Source: a virus
Strand: one strand, 5' to 3'
IMG/VR virus record: IMGVR_UViG_3300033049_000018
Span: 1-56,032 of that record
DNA length: 56,032 bases
The notes under the pieces were generated by a model that saw only the letters and a program-made list of their open reading frames with translations, was not told where the DNA came from and ran no database searches. Positions 1 to 7,191 of this stretch are shown one piece after another. The number at the start of each line of letters is the position of its first letter. Within the stretch, counting starts at the first letter, position 1. Position numbers and translations under genes: made by a program.

Positions 1-2
1 CA

Positions 3-161
3 ACAACCTCAGGGCTGACGCCCAAGGGCAAGACGATCAACGCGATCCAGGACGAGACCGGCGCCGACATCGTTTGCGGACGCGCCTCAGACAAACATGG
101 GCGCAGCATCAACGTTGGTGTTGACAACTGTTGCAGCATATGTTACAGGTTCTGTCATTGA
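3..161 (+). CDS. 3' end of an unidentified gene, KH-like motif
   Basis: An open frame enters from the left edge and stops with TGA at 159-161, leaving 52 C-terminal residues. Residues 6-20 of the visible part (TPKGKTINAIQDETG) resemble the GxxG region of a type I KH domain as found near the C terminus of polynucleotide phosphorylase, where a glycine-lysine loop is followed by I..IQ.ETGA. The resemblance is a short motif match only. The tail after it is Cys-rich and not KH-like. It could equally be the end of a structural gene lying before the lysis genes. The 5' part is outside the window, so no function is assigned. Confidence 0.4.
   Translation, partial: TTSGLTPKGKTINAIQDETGADIVCGRASDKHGRSINVGVDNCCSICYRFCH
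12..23. repeat. Short hairpin, TGAC loop
   Basis: GGGC-TGAC-GCCC, a perfect 4 bp stem around a TGAC loop. It lies inside the partial left-edge gene and belongs to the dispersed GTCA/TGAC hairpin family. Confidence 0.55.
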
Positions 162-217
162 CTACAATGGCGGCATCGGGAATATGCTTAAATCCAAAGA
201 TTAATCACGAGGCGGCT

Positions 218-586
218 ATGTTACTAACGATCATAGGATTCTTTTCCAGCCCCAAGAAGCTCATGTATTTGGCAGGAGCTTTGATTGCTGGATTCCTTAT
301 GATACAGGTAGTTTCATTTGTGAACACCGCCGTAGATAATGCCCGCATAGTTGCGGAGCAAGCGATCACCATCCAAATTCAGGAAGGTGAAATATCCACC
401 CAGAAAGCCCTAACAGAGCAAATGCACCGCACGGCAGCAATCTCTGAGTTGGCGCGGCTTGAAGCCGAACGCCGTGAGGGAGAATTGCGTCAGATAAGTG
501 ACGATGCCATACGTGCAAGGGATGAAGACGATGGTGCTATTGCCCCAGTTCTCGAAAATACTCTTCGCGCTTTGCGTCACCGCTAG
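218..586 (+). CDS. Rz-like inner-membrane spanin (i-spanin)
   Basis: 122 residues. One N-terminal transmembrane segment (about residues 15-34, YLAGALIAGFLMIQVVSF) is followed by a charged, Ala/Glu/Arg-rich stretch predicted to be a periplasmic coiled coil up to the C terminus. This is the i-spanin plan: anchored in the inner membrane, spanning the periplasm and fusing with the outer-membrane partner in the last step of lysis. The next gene starts inside this one in another frame and is a lipoprotein, the classic Rz/Rz1 arrangement, which supports the call more than sequence similarity does. ATG at 218 was chosen because GAGG lies 5 nt upstream; longer TTG/ATG starts at 131/140 have no clear ribosome site. 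No endolysin or holin is visible, so they probably lie to the left. Confidence 0.75.
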   Translation: MLLTIIGFFSSPKKLMYLAGALIAGFLMIQVVSFVNTAVDNARIVAEQAITIQIQEGEISTQKALTEQMHRTAAISELARLEAERREGELRQISDDAIRARDEDDGAIAPVLENTLRALRHR

Positions 587-842
587 TTTGTCCGCTTGTA
601 CTGGACAAAATGGACCATTGGTACAGACGCATATCGCTGAGATAACAATTCCACCGCAGAACAGAAGCTGTCCGCAGTTACCGTTGGCACCTGATCCAGA
701 CGATCCAGAGATAACGCAACGGGACGTGGCTATTCATTTAGTGTCGCTGACGCAAATGGCTGAGCACTGTAAACGTGACTTGCGTACGACGATCAGTATT
801 ATAGATGATTTTAATCAAACAGCAAAAGAAAAGGCCCGCTGA
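531..842 (+). CDS. Rz1-like outer-membrane spanin lipoprotein (o-spanin)
   Basis: 103 residues from ATG 531 (AAGG about 10 nt upstream; GTG 498 and ATG 522 are in the same frame). A signal peptide ends in a lipobox LSAC with Cys23 as the predicted lipidated residue. The mature part is short and Pro-rich (QLPLAPDPDDP), typical of o-spanins. The first 56 nt overlap the 3' end of the i-spanin gene in a different frame. Together the two subunits should bridge the envelope and disrupt the outer membrane at lysis. Its TGA stop lies in the loop of the 832-851 hairpin. Confidence 0.78.
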   Translation: MVLLPQFSKILFALCVTASLSACTGQNGPLVQTHIAEITIPPQNRSCPQLPLAPDPDDPEITQRDVAIHLVSLTQMAEHCKRDLRTTISIIDDFNQTAKEKAR

Positions 843-851
843 CGCGGGCCT
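832..851. terminator. Bidirectional terminator hairpin, TGAC loop
   Basis: AGGCCCGC-TGAC-GCGGGCCT, a perfect 8 bp GC-rich stem between the convergent o-spanin and dUTPase genes, followed on the plus strand by ATTTCATTT and on the minus strand by TTTCTTTTGC. The o-spanin stop codon TGA forms part of the loop. Position and stem strength fit a terminator for both transcripts. It is the longest member of the TGAC-loop family. Confidence 0.75.
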
Positions 852-854
852 ATT

Positions 855-1307
855 TCATTTACCGGTACTCCCGTATTTTCCGCCACCACGTTCCGTTTCG
901 GTCAATTCCGACGAAAATATATCCCCGCGAATATACGGGGTAATAATCATCTGAGCGATCCTGTCGCCGTGTCCAACACAGTAGTTTGCGTCTCCGTGAT
1001 TGATCAGAATGACACCGATTTCGCCCCGGTAATCGCTGTCAATGACACCAGCCATTACGTCAATGCCGTGCTTGTATGCCATGCCAGAACGCGGAGCAAT
1101 GCGTCCATATACCCCTTGTGGCATTTGCACGGCGATCCCTACCTTGAACAGTTTTCGTGTGCCGGGTGTTAAGACAATCGACTCCGTATTTTCGTTTGTA
1201 AAGTCGGCGTACAAGTCCATGCCTGCGGCTTCAGCGCTACCGTAAGTTGGAAGTTTCGCCCCCACAGTCAATAACTTTGTTGGGACATTGTCGGGAATAT
1301 TTAGCAT
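855..1307 (-). CDS. dut: dUTPase (deoxyuridine 5'-triphosphate nucleotidohydrolase)
   Basis: 150 residues, the usual trimeric dUTPase length. All five motifs are visible: 1 AGMDLYA (28-34), 2 PRSGMA (72-77), 3 GVIDSDYRGE (87-96, with catalytic Asp90), 4 GDRIAQM (114-120) and 5 RGGGKYGSTG (140-149). Motif 5 has Lys-Tyr where most family members have Gly-Phe; Tyr can still stack on uracil. The enzyme hydrolyses dUTP to dUMP and PPi, keeping uracil out of phage DNA and supplying the substrate of ThyX encoded 4 kb away. It is the last gene of the long minus-strand block, and the preceding small gene ends 10 nt before its start. Confidence 0.95.
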   Translation of the reverse strand: MLNIPDNVPTKLLTVGAKLPTYGSAEAAGMDLYADFTNENTESIVLTPGTRKLFKVGIAVQMPQGVYGRIAPRSGMAYKHGIDVMAGVIDSDYRGEIGVILINHGDANYCVGHGDRIAQMIITPYIRGDIFSSELTETERGGGKYGSTGK

Positions 1308-1316
1308 GATAGTATC

Positions 1317-1415
1317 CTAATTCTTATTGGTGATTGAGTTGAGGACATCTTCAGCCGCAGGACCCAAGTACAGTCCCGCCAAAAATGCTACGACACATAG
1401 AATGGTTGTCAACAT
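1317..1415 (-). CDS. Small single-pass membrane protein (32 aa)
   Basis: A 32-residue ORF with an excellent ribosome site, AAGGAG 7 nt before its ATG. Residues 3-20 (TTILCVVAFLAGLYLGPA) form a hydrophobic helix, followed by a short polar tail ending NKN. It lies between glutaredoxin and dUTPase on the same strand, 9 nt before the dUTPase start. No family recognised. The tight spacing and strong Shine-Dalgarno sequence argue that it is translated. Confidence 0.65.
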   Translation of the reverse strand: MLTTILCVVAFLAGLYLGPAAEDVLNSITNKN

Positions 1416-1481
1416 GATAGTCTCCTTATTGCGTCACACGTGAACCATATGACGGTGTAATGGGCCATACATGACCCATAA

Positions 1482-1495
1482 GCCGCGTCAGCGGC
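1482..1495. repeat. Short hairpin, GTCA loop, at the glutaredoxin stop codon
   Basis: GCCGC-GTCA-GCGGC, a 5 bp perfect stem. On the minus (mRNA) strand the loop reads TGAC and contains the TGA stop of the glutaredoxin gene, repeating the arrangement at the o-spanin stop. It may act as a 3'-end or terminator hairpin; there is no U-run. Confidence 0.6.
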
Positions 1496-1739
1496 GGTTT
1501 ACCGGCCATCTTTGGCCTCTTATATTGCTTTCCAACTGGTCGAACCCACCGACGAGGCGCATACCGTGATAAATGATTGGCACTGTCTTCATGTGGGCTT
1601 TCTCTGCCCACACTAACAGCTTCTCCCGCGTCAGCGGGCGCACGTCGCACTCCAAGCCATATGAGTGGATTAGTGTGACAGATTTGTCACACCATTTGCA
1701 TTCAACATCTACTTGCTTGTACAGCGTAAAACTTATCAT
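1488..1739 (-). CDS. Glutaredoxin-like thiol reductase
   Basis: 83 residues, typical for a phage glutaredoxin. The dithiol active site is Cys14-Lys-Trp-Cys17; the cis-proline motif TVP is at 51-53 and a glutathione-site-like VGGFDQL at 62-68. It sits two genes downstream of the ribonucleotide reductase gene, so the likely job is to re-reduce that enzyme's C-terminal cysteine pair. ATG 1739 follows an AGGAAAGG ribosome site. The start region overlaps the end of the GIY-YIG gene by about 38 nt. The CDS contains one GTCA hairpin and its stop codon lies in another. Confidence 0.88.
   Translation of the reverse strand: MISFTLYKQVDVECKWCDKSVTLIHSYGLECDVRPLTREKLLVWAEKAHMKTVPIIYHGMRLVGGFDQLESNIRGQRWPVNRR
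1625..1638. repeat. Short hairpin, GTCA loop
   Basis: CCCGC-GTCA-GCGGG, a perfect 5 bp stem inside the glutaredoxin gene, where it encodes Pro-Leu-Thr-Arg. Identical copies lie at 32521-32534 and 54531-54544. Confidence 0.6.
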
Positions 1740-2448
1740 GACCTTTCCTCTGTGGATTATCTTGGATATTAAGAATTCTATGTGTTTTTGCCATTTGTAT
1801 TATTGTATTCTTTTCCAATTCACGGGCTTCCGCCCACGGAATTTTATCTTTAGTCAATATTACTAAGCTAACTGAACGCGTTAATTCTCCGACTGCATCG
1901 TTTCTTCTTTTATGATCTTGATGTCTATAGGAATCGGGGTATCCAGATATACCTACATAAGCATTGACAGTATCAGCGTACATATACACATGGACCTTTG
2001 GTTTTTTAATCATGTGAGCGCAGACGCTATCTAAAATATTTAAGCGTTGGGCGGCTTGGTATCCCCCATAATATTCATGTTTAAATTCCATTCTAGATTC
2101 ACAGGTAAACGCCGATTCTCTAATTCTATTTTCGGTCCAAGGTAATGTGGCTGGTTCCATTCCCACCCGTATAACAGCAAGCCAACCATTTTTCCTAGCA
2201 CTGTCGTAATCTTTGGGGCATTCTGCAATGAATTCAGACATTGTATTATACGGTTTAGCGGCAGTAATTACATCATCTACATTTCGTTTATATTGTGGTG
2301 GTGCCATGTGTGAACACATTTCTTCCAATATATTTTGGCGACGGGCTGCTTCGTACGCCTGTTTACTCCCCATGCGGAAGGCACCCCGATTCCTGTATCG
2401 GGACGCTTCGTCTGCGATTGCCGCTTTATGCCATTTATAGGCAGACAT
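1702..2448 (-). CDS. GIY-YIG endonuclease with N-terminal DNA-binding repeats
   Basis: 248 residues from ATG 2448, which overlaps the RNR stop as TGATG. The N-terminal two thirds hold about three copies of a ~40-residue repeat ending in a Cys-x-His-Met signature (SYRNRGAF..GS..AYEAA...NIL..MCSHM; the middle copy is degenerate; the third ends VCAHM near 143-146). The C-terminal ~100 residues look like a GIY-YIG nuclease: VYMY at 154-157, YVGIS at 164-168, Arg175 and His176, and a Glu in AEARELE near 210. GIY-YIG homing enzymes of phages pair such repeats with this nuclease. Position directly behind a conserved RNR gene fits a free-standing homing endonuclease. The same repeat occurs alone in the protein at 50318-50671. 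Confidence 0.78.
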   Translation of the reverse strand: MSAYKWHKAAIADEASRYRNRGAFRMGSKQAYEAARRQNILEEMCSHMAPPQYKRNVDDVITAAKPYNTMSEFIAECPKDYDSARKNGWLAVIRVGMEPATLPWTENRIRESAFTCESRMEFKHEYYGGYQAAQRLNILDSVCAHMIKKPKVHVYMYADTVNAYVGISGYPDSYRHQDHKRRNDAVGELTRSVSLVILTKDKIPWAEARELEKNTIIQMAKTHRILNIQDNPQRKGHDKFYAVQASRC

Positions 2449-4496
2449 CACCTTATTGGGCACATACCGGAACTGCAATCATCCAAATCCAATAGCTCAT
2501 CACGATCCGTTCCTTCGAAATTAACAGTCGAAAGCACTTGAACGTAATCGTTGTATGTCTTCTCATCCACAGGTTGTTGTGGCAAATATGGAAAGCCAAG
2601 GTCTTTTGCAGTCTTCGTCGGGTCTGTCCGATACAGGAAAGATACCCCAACGTAGGTGTCCCAGTTGTCCATCAACCAATCAACAATGTCTGGCACTTCG
2701 CCAAGATCATATGACACAGTGATCGAGCAATTGTGATCGACGTAATTCTCTTGGAGCAACTTGTAGCGATCCAATTGGTCGATTGCGCTTTCCAAGTTCA
2801 CTTCAACTGTGCGAGTCTCTCCTCCAACCACCATTTCAACAGTGTCAAATTCCATGCCGGTGAATTCTACTGGAATGGTAATGATCCTTCCAGTATCGTC
2901 GTAAGGGTTGACCGCTATCTCATATCCGGCTTCGGCGCATGCAGCGACAATAGGATCGTCCTTCGAGAAGTTGATGCGGTTGAAAATGTACCGCGCCATA
3001 GGCTTGTGGGCACCTTCACCAAGTTCGTCCCCGACCTGTCCAAACACCTTTGTCTGTGTGCCGCTGGGCTTGACTGTAGTAACCAGCTTAGCATGTGGCA
3101 GACCTAGTTCGTCTGCCATACTGTTGACACCGTCGGTGGCTACCTCACGTAGCTCCTGCCACGCTTCCGGGTCCTTGTGAAACTCCCAGCCGACGATGCC
3201 AGTAACACCAACACCACACAGGCGCAGGAATTCATTCAACTCGTGCCATGTGCGCTGTAGGACGCCGTCGTCCAAGTTTACGCATGTCTGGCGGTAGTTT
3301 GCACGGGCAATAAGCCAGTGAGCGCGGTGCAGCCCCTTCTCGTCGCCGTTGAACCGTGACACAGCCGTTTCTACCAAGTTACAGAATGATTTGTCTCCGA
3401 GAAGAATCTCGGCGCACGGATTGACACCCTTGAAATAAGGGGCACGCTTTAGTGCTGCTTCGCCGTTGATGAATCCGGGTTCTGACCCACCAGCTTGCTC
3501 GATCATCTTGAAGATTTTATTCAACTGACGCCGGGTTGGCTTGTGATAAAACACGAGGCTGTTGTTGGACATGCCGCGATGTGGTAAACCCTTCTCAAAG
3601 TGATCTTTCTTTGCTACTGCAAATGCTTCCCACTCAGGACCGCCGTATTCGTACAATGCAATTTCCGCAGAGCGCCGTGAAGACAAGATGGTTCCAAGGT
3701 GATTCTCGATATCCAACACGTCGATGGCTGACAAGATTCTTCCAGCGCTACGGTTCATTACTTCGAAGATTCCTTCGACGGCGAGAATTAATTGAGAGTC
3801 GCCAGAAGAAATCCAACCGTAACCAGACAAGCGATATCCAGCCGGACGAATCTCAGAACAAATTACGACAAGCTTCTTGGCGCGGCCTTTGAACGCCATG
3901 ATCTTTCCAAAAAACTTTGCCCAAGCTTCGGCACTGTCCCCAACCGTGATGGTCCACACGCCAGTGGTTTTGTCAAATGTCTCTACATTCTTTGGGTTTC
4001 CTTTGAGCGCCGTATCGGAAATAGGATTGCCGTCTTTGTCGCGCGGCAATACTTTGGTTGACCGAACAATCTCAATCTCGTCAATGTGTACAGTGAATCC
4101 ATTTAGAACACCAACATTAGCCCGGAACCCGACGCCACAGCCTTGCAGCAACAACCAGATCGTATCGACCACATCGTGTACGGTCTGGACTTCACCGAAC
4201 GCACAATTAAATTGCGAAGATTCGCGCTTTTTAGCAACATCTGTACCGCCAAGCCAGCGCGTGCGCCCGGACACAGTAACTTTTCGGCTCATGAATAATC
4301 CATAAAGCTCTTCAAGTTCAGCCAGTTCCACAATGTCCAGAGGTTCACCTTTAGCTCGCTCCCACAGCCAATGCTGGTGGTTGATAACTCTGCGCCATGC
4401 TTGTTTCGGCGTCTCAAATTCAGTACCGCTTGAATTGGTTGGACGTAAGTAAGTGCGGCGCTCGACAATCTGCGCGCGGATACTCTGGTTTGTCAT
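2448..4496 (-). CDS. nrdJ: Class II (adenosylcobalamin-dependent) ribonucleoside-triphosphate reductase
   Basis: 682 residues from ATG 4496, which follows GGAG at a 6 nt spacing; a longer frame to 4610 has no such site and runs into the leader hairpin. Features of the monomeric Lactobacillus-type RTPR are visible: Cys98 (SQFNCAF) as one partner of the substrate-reducing pair, NPCAEI at 359-364 with thiyl Cys361 and Glu363, second partner Cys372, and C-terminal Cys674/Cys679 (DDCSSGMCPIR) for re-reduction. It converts NTPs to dNTPs with coenzyme B12 and works with or without oxygen, but needs cobalamin from the host. Glutaredoxin downstream is a plausible reductant. No intein was seen. Confidence 0.93.
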   Translation of the reverse strand: MTNQSIRAQIVERRTYLRPTNSSGTEFETPKQAWRRVINHQHWLWERAKGEPLDIVELAELEELYGLFMSRKVTVSGRTRWLGGTDVAKKRESSQFNCAFGEVQTVHDVVDTIWLLLQGCGVGFRANVGVLNGFTVHIDEIEIVRSTKVLPRDKDGNPISDTALKGNPKNVETFDKTTGVWTITVGDSAEAWAKFFGKIMAFKGRAKKLVVICSEIRPAGYRLSGYGWISSGDSQLILAVEGIFEVMNRSAGRILSAIDVLDIENHLGTILSSRRSAEIALYEYGGPEWEAFAVAKKDHFEKGLPHRGMSNNSLVFYHKPTRRQLNKIFKMIEQAGGSEPGFINGEAALKRAPYFKGVNPCAEILLGDKSFCNLVETAVSRFNGDEKGLHRAHWLIARANYRQTCVNLDDGVLQRTWHELNEFLRLCGVGVTGIVGWEFHKDPEAWQELREVATDGVNSMADELGLPHAKLVTTVKPSGTQTKVFGQVGDELGEGAHKPMARYIFNRINFSKDDPIVAACAEAGYEIAVNPYDDTGRIITIPVEFTGMEFDTVEMVVGGETRTVEVNLESAIDQLDRYKLLQENYVDHNCSITVSYDLGEVPDIVDWLMDNWDTYVGVSFLYRTDPTKTAKDLGFPYLPQQPVDEKTYNDYVQVLSTVNFEGTDRDELLDLDDCSSGMCPIR

Positions 4497-4520
4497 GAAG
4501 TTCTCCAATTGAACAAAAGA

Positions 4521-4556
4521 TGCCGTCACGCAGGCCGGTCGGCGCGTGTTACGGCA
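4521..4556 (-). promoter_or_regulatory. Stem-loop in the nrdJ leader
   Basis: On the minus strand TGCCGT pairs with ACGGCA and CACGC with GCGTG, with a 2 nt bulge and a GC-rich loop; TCTTTTG follows. It lies between the putative promoter and the nrdJ start, so it could be an attenuator or mRNA-stabilising hairpin. I do not see a B12-box, so there is no basis for calling it a cobalamin riboswitch. Confidence 0.45.
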
Positions 4557-4598
4557 CAATAGGTTGTGGGGGTTGCTACACTGGTAGCATGTTCTAGT

Positions 4599-4627
4599 AA
4601 CGTAGGCCAATAATTAGCCAGAGTCAA
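4599..4627 (-). promoter_or_regulatory. Putative promoter of nrdJ
   Basis: On the minus strand TTGACT (4627-4622), 17 nt, TACGTT (4604-4599). The -35 matches 5 of 6 positions, the -10 only 3 of 6. Transcription would begin near 4592 and give a leader of about 95 nt containing the 4521-4556 stem-loop. Confidence 0.4.
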
Positions 4628-4661
4628 ACTAAACCACTGTCAAGAGCCACAGGGTTATGTT

Positions 4662-4871
4662 TCACATATTTCTTGGGTGCATCGGGCTGTCTGGTAGAAT
4701 TTGCACAGTACTCCGAATCATGCGAGATTCAAACTCTCGTTGTGTAATCTTCTCGCCCCAACTTTGTTCCAGATTCTTTCGGTCCCAACCGTCTGGGTCC
4801 ATTATAAGTACCCCTGAAAACGCTGGTTGTGCCAACCACTCGTCCGATGTTCTCTCGATGTTCATAGTCAT
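4662..4871 (-). CDS. Conserved phage protein of unknown function (69 aa)
   Basis: A short soluble protein. The core MDPDGWDRKNLEQSW followed by an F..RMIRSTV segment resembles a small protein seen in many phages, function unknown. Its ATG overlaps the TGA of the upstream HTH gene as ATGA, so the two are probably translationally coupled. The nrdJ promoter lies just downstream. No cysteine motifs or membrane segments. Confidence 0.7.
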   Translation of the reverse strand: MTMNIERTSDEWLAQPAFSGVLIMDPDGWDRKNLEQSWGEKITQREFESRMIRSTVQILPDSPMHPRNM

Positions 4872-5224
4872 TTCTCATCCTTAAATTTTAGCCCAGCCGT
4901 GCGAATTACCTTTTCCGTATTGGCTGGTTTACCATCTAGGTAATATCCATACCCACGCCGTACAGTGAGCCGTGCACCAAGAATAGTTTCTGCGCGCTCC
5001 ATTACCGTGATCCCATCATCGGGTTCAGCGACAATCTCTCCAAATCTTGTTAGGTGGCTCGCGTGTGTGTTCCGCGCCTGCTTGGTCGGGCGTGGTATGT
5101 TCATGTCTTTGATCCAGCGGCGTACCGTTGTGAGACTTACATTGTAATGCTTAGCGATTTGTTCTCGCGTCATGCCCTCAGTCTCACGTAAATTTATAAG
5201 ATCGTCACGTGTTGGTGCTGTCAT
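4868..5224 (-). CDS. Helix-turn-helix DNA-binding protein
   Basis: 118 residues. Residues 16-38 (EGMTREQIAKHYNVSLTTVR, then RWIKDM) form a clear helix-turn-helix of the Hin/transposase-like or sigma-like type: acidic helix, turn at YNVS, recognition helix TTVRRW. The C-terminal half is unrecognised, with a Tyr/Gly-rich segment (RRGYGYYLDGKPANT). Probably a phage transcription regulator, or an endonuclease relative that kept only the DNA-binding part. ATGA overlap with the downstream gene. Confidence 0.7.
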   Translation of the reverse strand: MTAPTRDDLINLRETEGMTREQIAKHYNVSLTTVRRWIKDMNIPRPTKQARNTHASHLTRFGEIVAEPDDGITVMERAETILGARLTVRRGYGYYLDGKPANTEKVIRTAGLKFKDEK

Positions 5225-5225
5225 T

Positions 5226-5471
5226 TTATTTATTCTCTTTAAAGTGCGCTTTGATTGCGTCTGCCGGGTTTATCCCATCTGAAGCGCCCTCCAATGCTAT
5301 TTGCCCAGCCCTTGCGAGCATTCCGTTTTCGAACATGGCCTTGGTGGCGAGGGACAGGATCGCCGCCGGAGTTGGGCGATCCAAGTCTTTGTCCTCATCT
5401 GGAACGTCGATATCTAGGTCGAATTCTACCGTCCTAGCACCCCGGTCAGTGAAGGTTATCGTGGCCTTCAT
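5226..5471 (-). CDS. Hypothetical protein (81 aa)
   Basis: The protein begins MKATITFTDRGARTVEFDLDID. The start at 5471 overlaps the thyX stop as ATGA, which decides it against the 7-codon-longer frame. It has an N-terminal beta-rich half, an acidic DVPDEDKDLDRP linker and a helical half rich in Ala. No family recognised. It lies between thyX and the HTH gene in one co-transcribed run. Confidence 0.65.
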   Translation of the reverse strand: MKATITFTDRGARTVEFDLDIDVPDEDKDLDRPTPAAILSLATKAMFENGMLARAGQIALEGASDGINPADAIKAHFKENK

Positions 5472-6421
5472 CGGACGTAGGTGGCGACACATTCTCCATC
5501 AATCATCTTGCGATATTGCTGCCACCCACTGAGGTTGCCATGCAAGTATGGGTGCTCCCACATATCTAGGTCTTCGACCCATATTCTGGTGTCAGGCGTT
5601 GCTTGGTGTTCTGTAGGGGACGCGTGAATAGGCTGAGACCCAACAAGGCGGTCGTGCAGTGCCAAGTCAGCTTCTAAGGATGGAGAGGCCCCATCATGTG
5701 TCAGATAGCTCACACGCGCGCAACGTGCGGCGCTGCACTTGATTAAATTGCCTATCGGATACACGGAAGGTTCATGCTGATTTTGGATTTGTTCCTGCTC
5801 AGTTACATATGGCAAATGCCAATTTGATGTTGTTAATTGTTCTCTTGAATCCAGAGCAACGGGAAGGTAGCGCGGTATTGACGAATCTCTCGCAGCATAC
5901 ATAGCGTCAGCCAGTGCCCGAATCTCCGGCTGGGCGTCTGGGTGGCAACGTAATGCAAAGAAATTGTCGTACTGACTCGCTGTGACCACTACAACAATGT
6001 GAGAAAATGGTTCGAGAATGCGGTTGACGATTTGCTTGTGGTAACCCGCCTTAACAAAAGCTTCAGCAACCTCAATCGCCCGGTCGCGGGCTTCAAGCCA
6101 CGCTTCCTGCGCCGTGAAATCTCTGTATACTCGGTCGTATCCTTGTGTTGCTTTACACAGATTGACTGGTGCATCGGTTGCCTCGTCCGCCTGCATGCCC
6201 TTCTGATTCTTGCCCCAATGAATAGGCATCGCTGTGTCTTCGCGGATCATCTGAATTTGCTTCTCAACAGGGATGGCTCGACTGGACGATGCGTTCCGGC
6301 TAAACTGGCGGTGAGTTAAAAATTCAGCATGAATGAACCGTGGGTATTTCAATTGAAAGGTGGTGAGGCGGGAGGTGTTTGGGCCGATACTATCGGCGAT
6401 AACTTTTGCTGTTATTGTCAT
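5468..6421 (-). CDS. thyX: Flavin-dependent thymidylate synthase ThyX
   Basis: 317 residues. The signature motif is at 37-48 (HRQFSRNASSSR), matching the ThyX RHRxxSxNxxSxR pattern. The enzyme methylates dUMP to dTMP using methylene-tetrahydrofolate, FAD and NADPH, following dUTPase in the same pathway. It is longer than cellular ThyX (usually about 210-270), with extra sequence in the middle and a long C-terminal part (CSAARCARVSYLT and beyond), as in other divergent phage ThyX. Its start overlaps the HNH gene stop as ATGA. Confidence 0.92.
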   Translation of the reverse strand: MTITAKVIADSIGPNTSRLTTFQLKYPRFIHAEFLTHRQFSRNASSSRAIPVEKQIQMIREDTAMPIHWGKNQKGMQADEATDAPVNLCKATQGYDRVYRDFTAQEAWLEARDRAIEVAEAFVKAGYHKQIVNRILEPFSHIVVVVTASQYDNFFALRCHPDAQPEIRALADAMYAARDSSIPRYLPVALDSREQLTTSNWHLPYVTEQEQIQNQHEPSVYPIGNLIKCSAARCARVSYLTHDGASPSLEADLALHDRLVGSQPIHASPTEHQATPDTRIWVEDLDMWEHPYLHGNLSGWQQYRKMIDGECVATYVR

Positions 6422-7050
6422 TCTGTTTTGTCCTTGAACTCTTGTTCTGTTAGGTTTCTTTTTTTACTGTTGCATGTTCCACACGCCATCGTTAAATTTG
6501 TCGCCGTGTGCGCACCATTTCTGGATAGCGGAGTCTTGTGATCTGCGGTTCTATGCTTTCGTTGTATAGGTTTTTTGCAATAATGGCAATGCGTTTGGGC
6601 ATACAATTGTTTTAAGAAGGCATCGGTCACAGACTTGTCACTCGTTATTTCTATCTGAGTGCGCCTCTTGAATTGATATAGCCTTTGCTGCGATCTGCGT
6701 CTTTCTGGATGGTTTTTTCTGTACCGGGTAGAGGCTTCTCGACTTTTATCTGCATCATAATATCTTTTCTTCACACAGGGTTTACAGTAAGCGCTTAGCC
6801 CTCTCCGCCCTCTCTTGCTTTTGTGAAACTCACTATGTGCCTTCCACTCACGACAGTCTACACACGTCTTTTCTGTATCGGTTATTTCAGATAGACGCTT
6901 AAGTTTTAACTTGGACTTGGACTTGGACTTTACCTCTGGCTTTTTTCGGGAGTCTCTTGCGGCTTTGGCTCGACACTTCTTGCACCAATATCTGTTAGTA
7001 CCAATACCCACTTCTGGCGCTGGTATGTGACATTTGGTGCACGTCTTCAT
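6418..7050 (-). CDS. HNH endonuclease with zinc ribbons
   Basis: 210 residues. The N terminus has CxxC pairs (CTKC and CKKC, then CVDC and CKPC), probably two zinc ribbons separated by a Lys/Ser linker. The C-terminal HNH domain shows CHYC, the catalytic ADH, an Asn in TNLTMAC and the second pair CGTC, i.e. a zinc-bound treble-clef HNH. The middle is very basic. Position immediately upstream of thyX, with a 4 nt overlap, suggests a free-standing homing endonuclease; thymidylate synthase genes are frequent homing targets. Confidence 0.85.
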   Translation of the reverse strand: MKTCTKCHIPAPEVGIGTNRYWCKKCRAKAARDSRKKPEVKSKSKSKLKLKRLSEITDTEKTCVDCREWKAHSEFHKSKRGRRGLSAYCKPCVKKRYYDADKSREASTRYRKNHPERRRSQQRLYQFKRRTQIEITSDKSVTDAFLKQLYAQTHCHYCKKPIQRKHRTADHKTPLSRNGAHTATNLTMACGTCNSKKRNLTEQEFKDKTE

Positions 7051-7068
7051 ATCTGGTTTGCCACTTAT

Positions 7069-7191
7069 TTTGCCGGTTGTTTGGCCGGTTCGTTGCCGAC
7101 TTTGTTTTCTGTATTAATGTTTTCGCACAAAGGCTTAATGATGTCAATAGCTATTTTTGCCGATGTTTGTTGCCGGTTATTTGTCCGGTTA
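7069..7191. repeat. Imperfect direct repeat of CCGG-containing units
   Basis: The unit TGCCGGTTnTTTGnCCGGTT occurs at about 7070-7089 and again at 7170-7189, 100 bp apart, in the stretch between the HNH gene and the next upstream gene. Each copy contains two CCGGTT boxes. Not otherwise explained; it could be a protein-binding or homing-associated site. Confidence 0.5.

Noticed and set aside
4497-4610. N-terminal extension of the ribonucleotide reductase
   Set aside because: The longer frame has no ribosome site and would translate the leader hairpin; ATG 4496 has GGAG at good spacing.
4497-4640. Cobalamin riboswitch before nrdJ
   Set aside because: Attractive because the enzyme uses B12, but the conserved B12-box sequence is not visible.
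4724-4740. tRNA T-arm-like sequence CGAGA-TTCAAAC-TCTCG
   Set aside because: Perfect 5 bp stem and 7 nt loop, but no matching D-arm, anticodon arm or acceptor stem around it, and it lies inside a conserved coding region.
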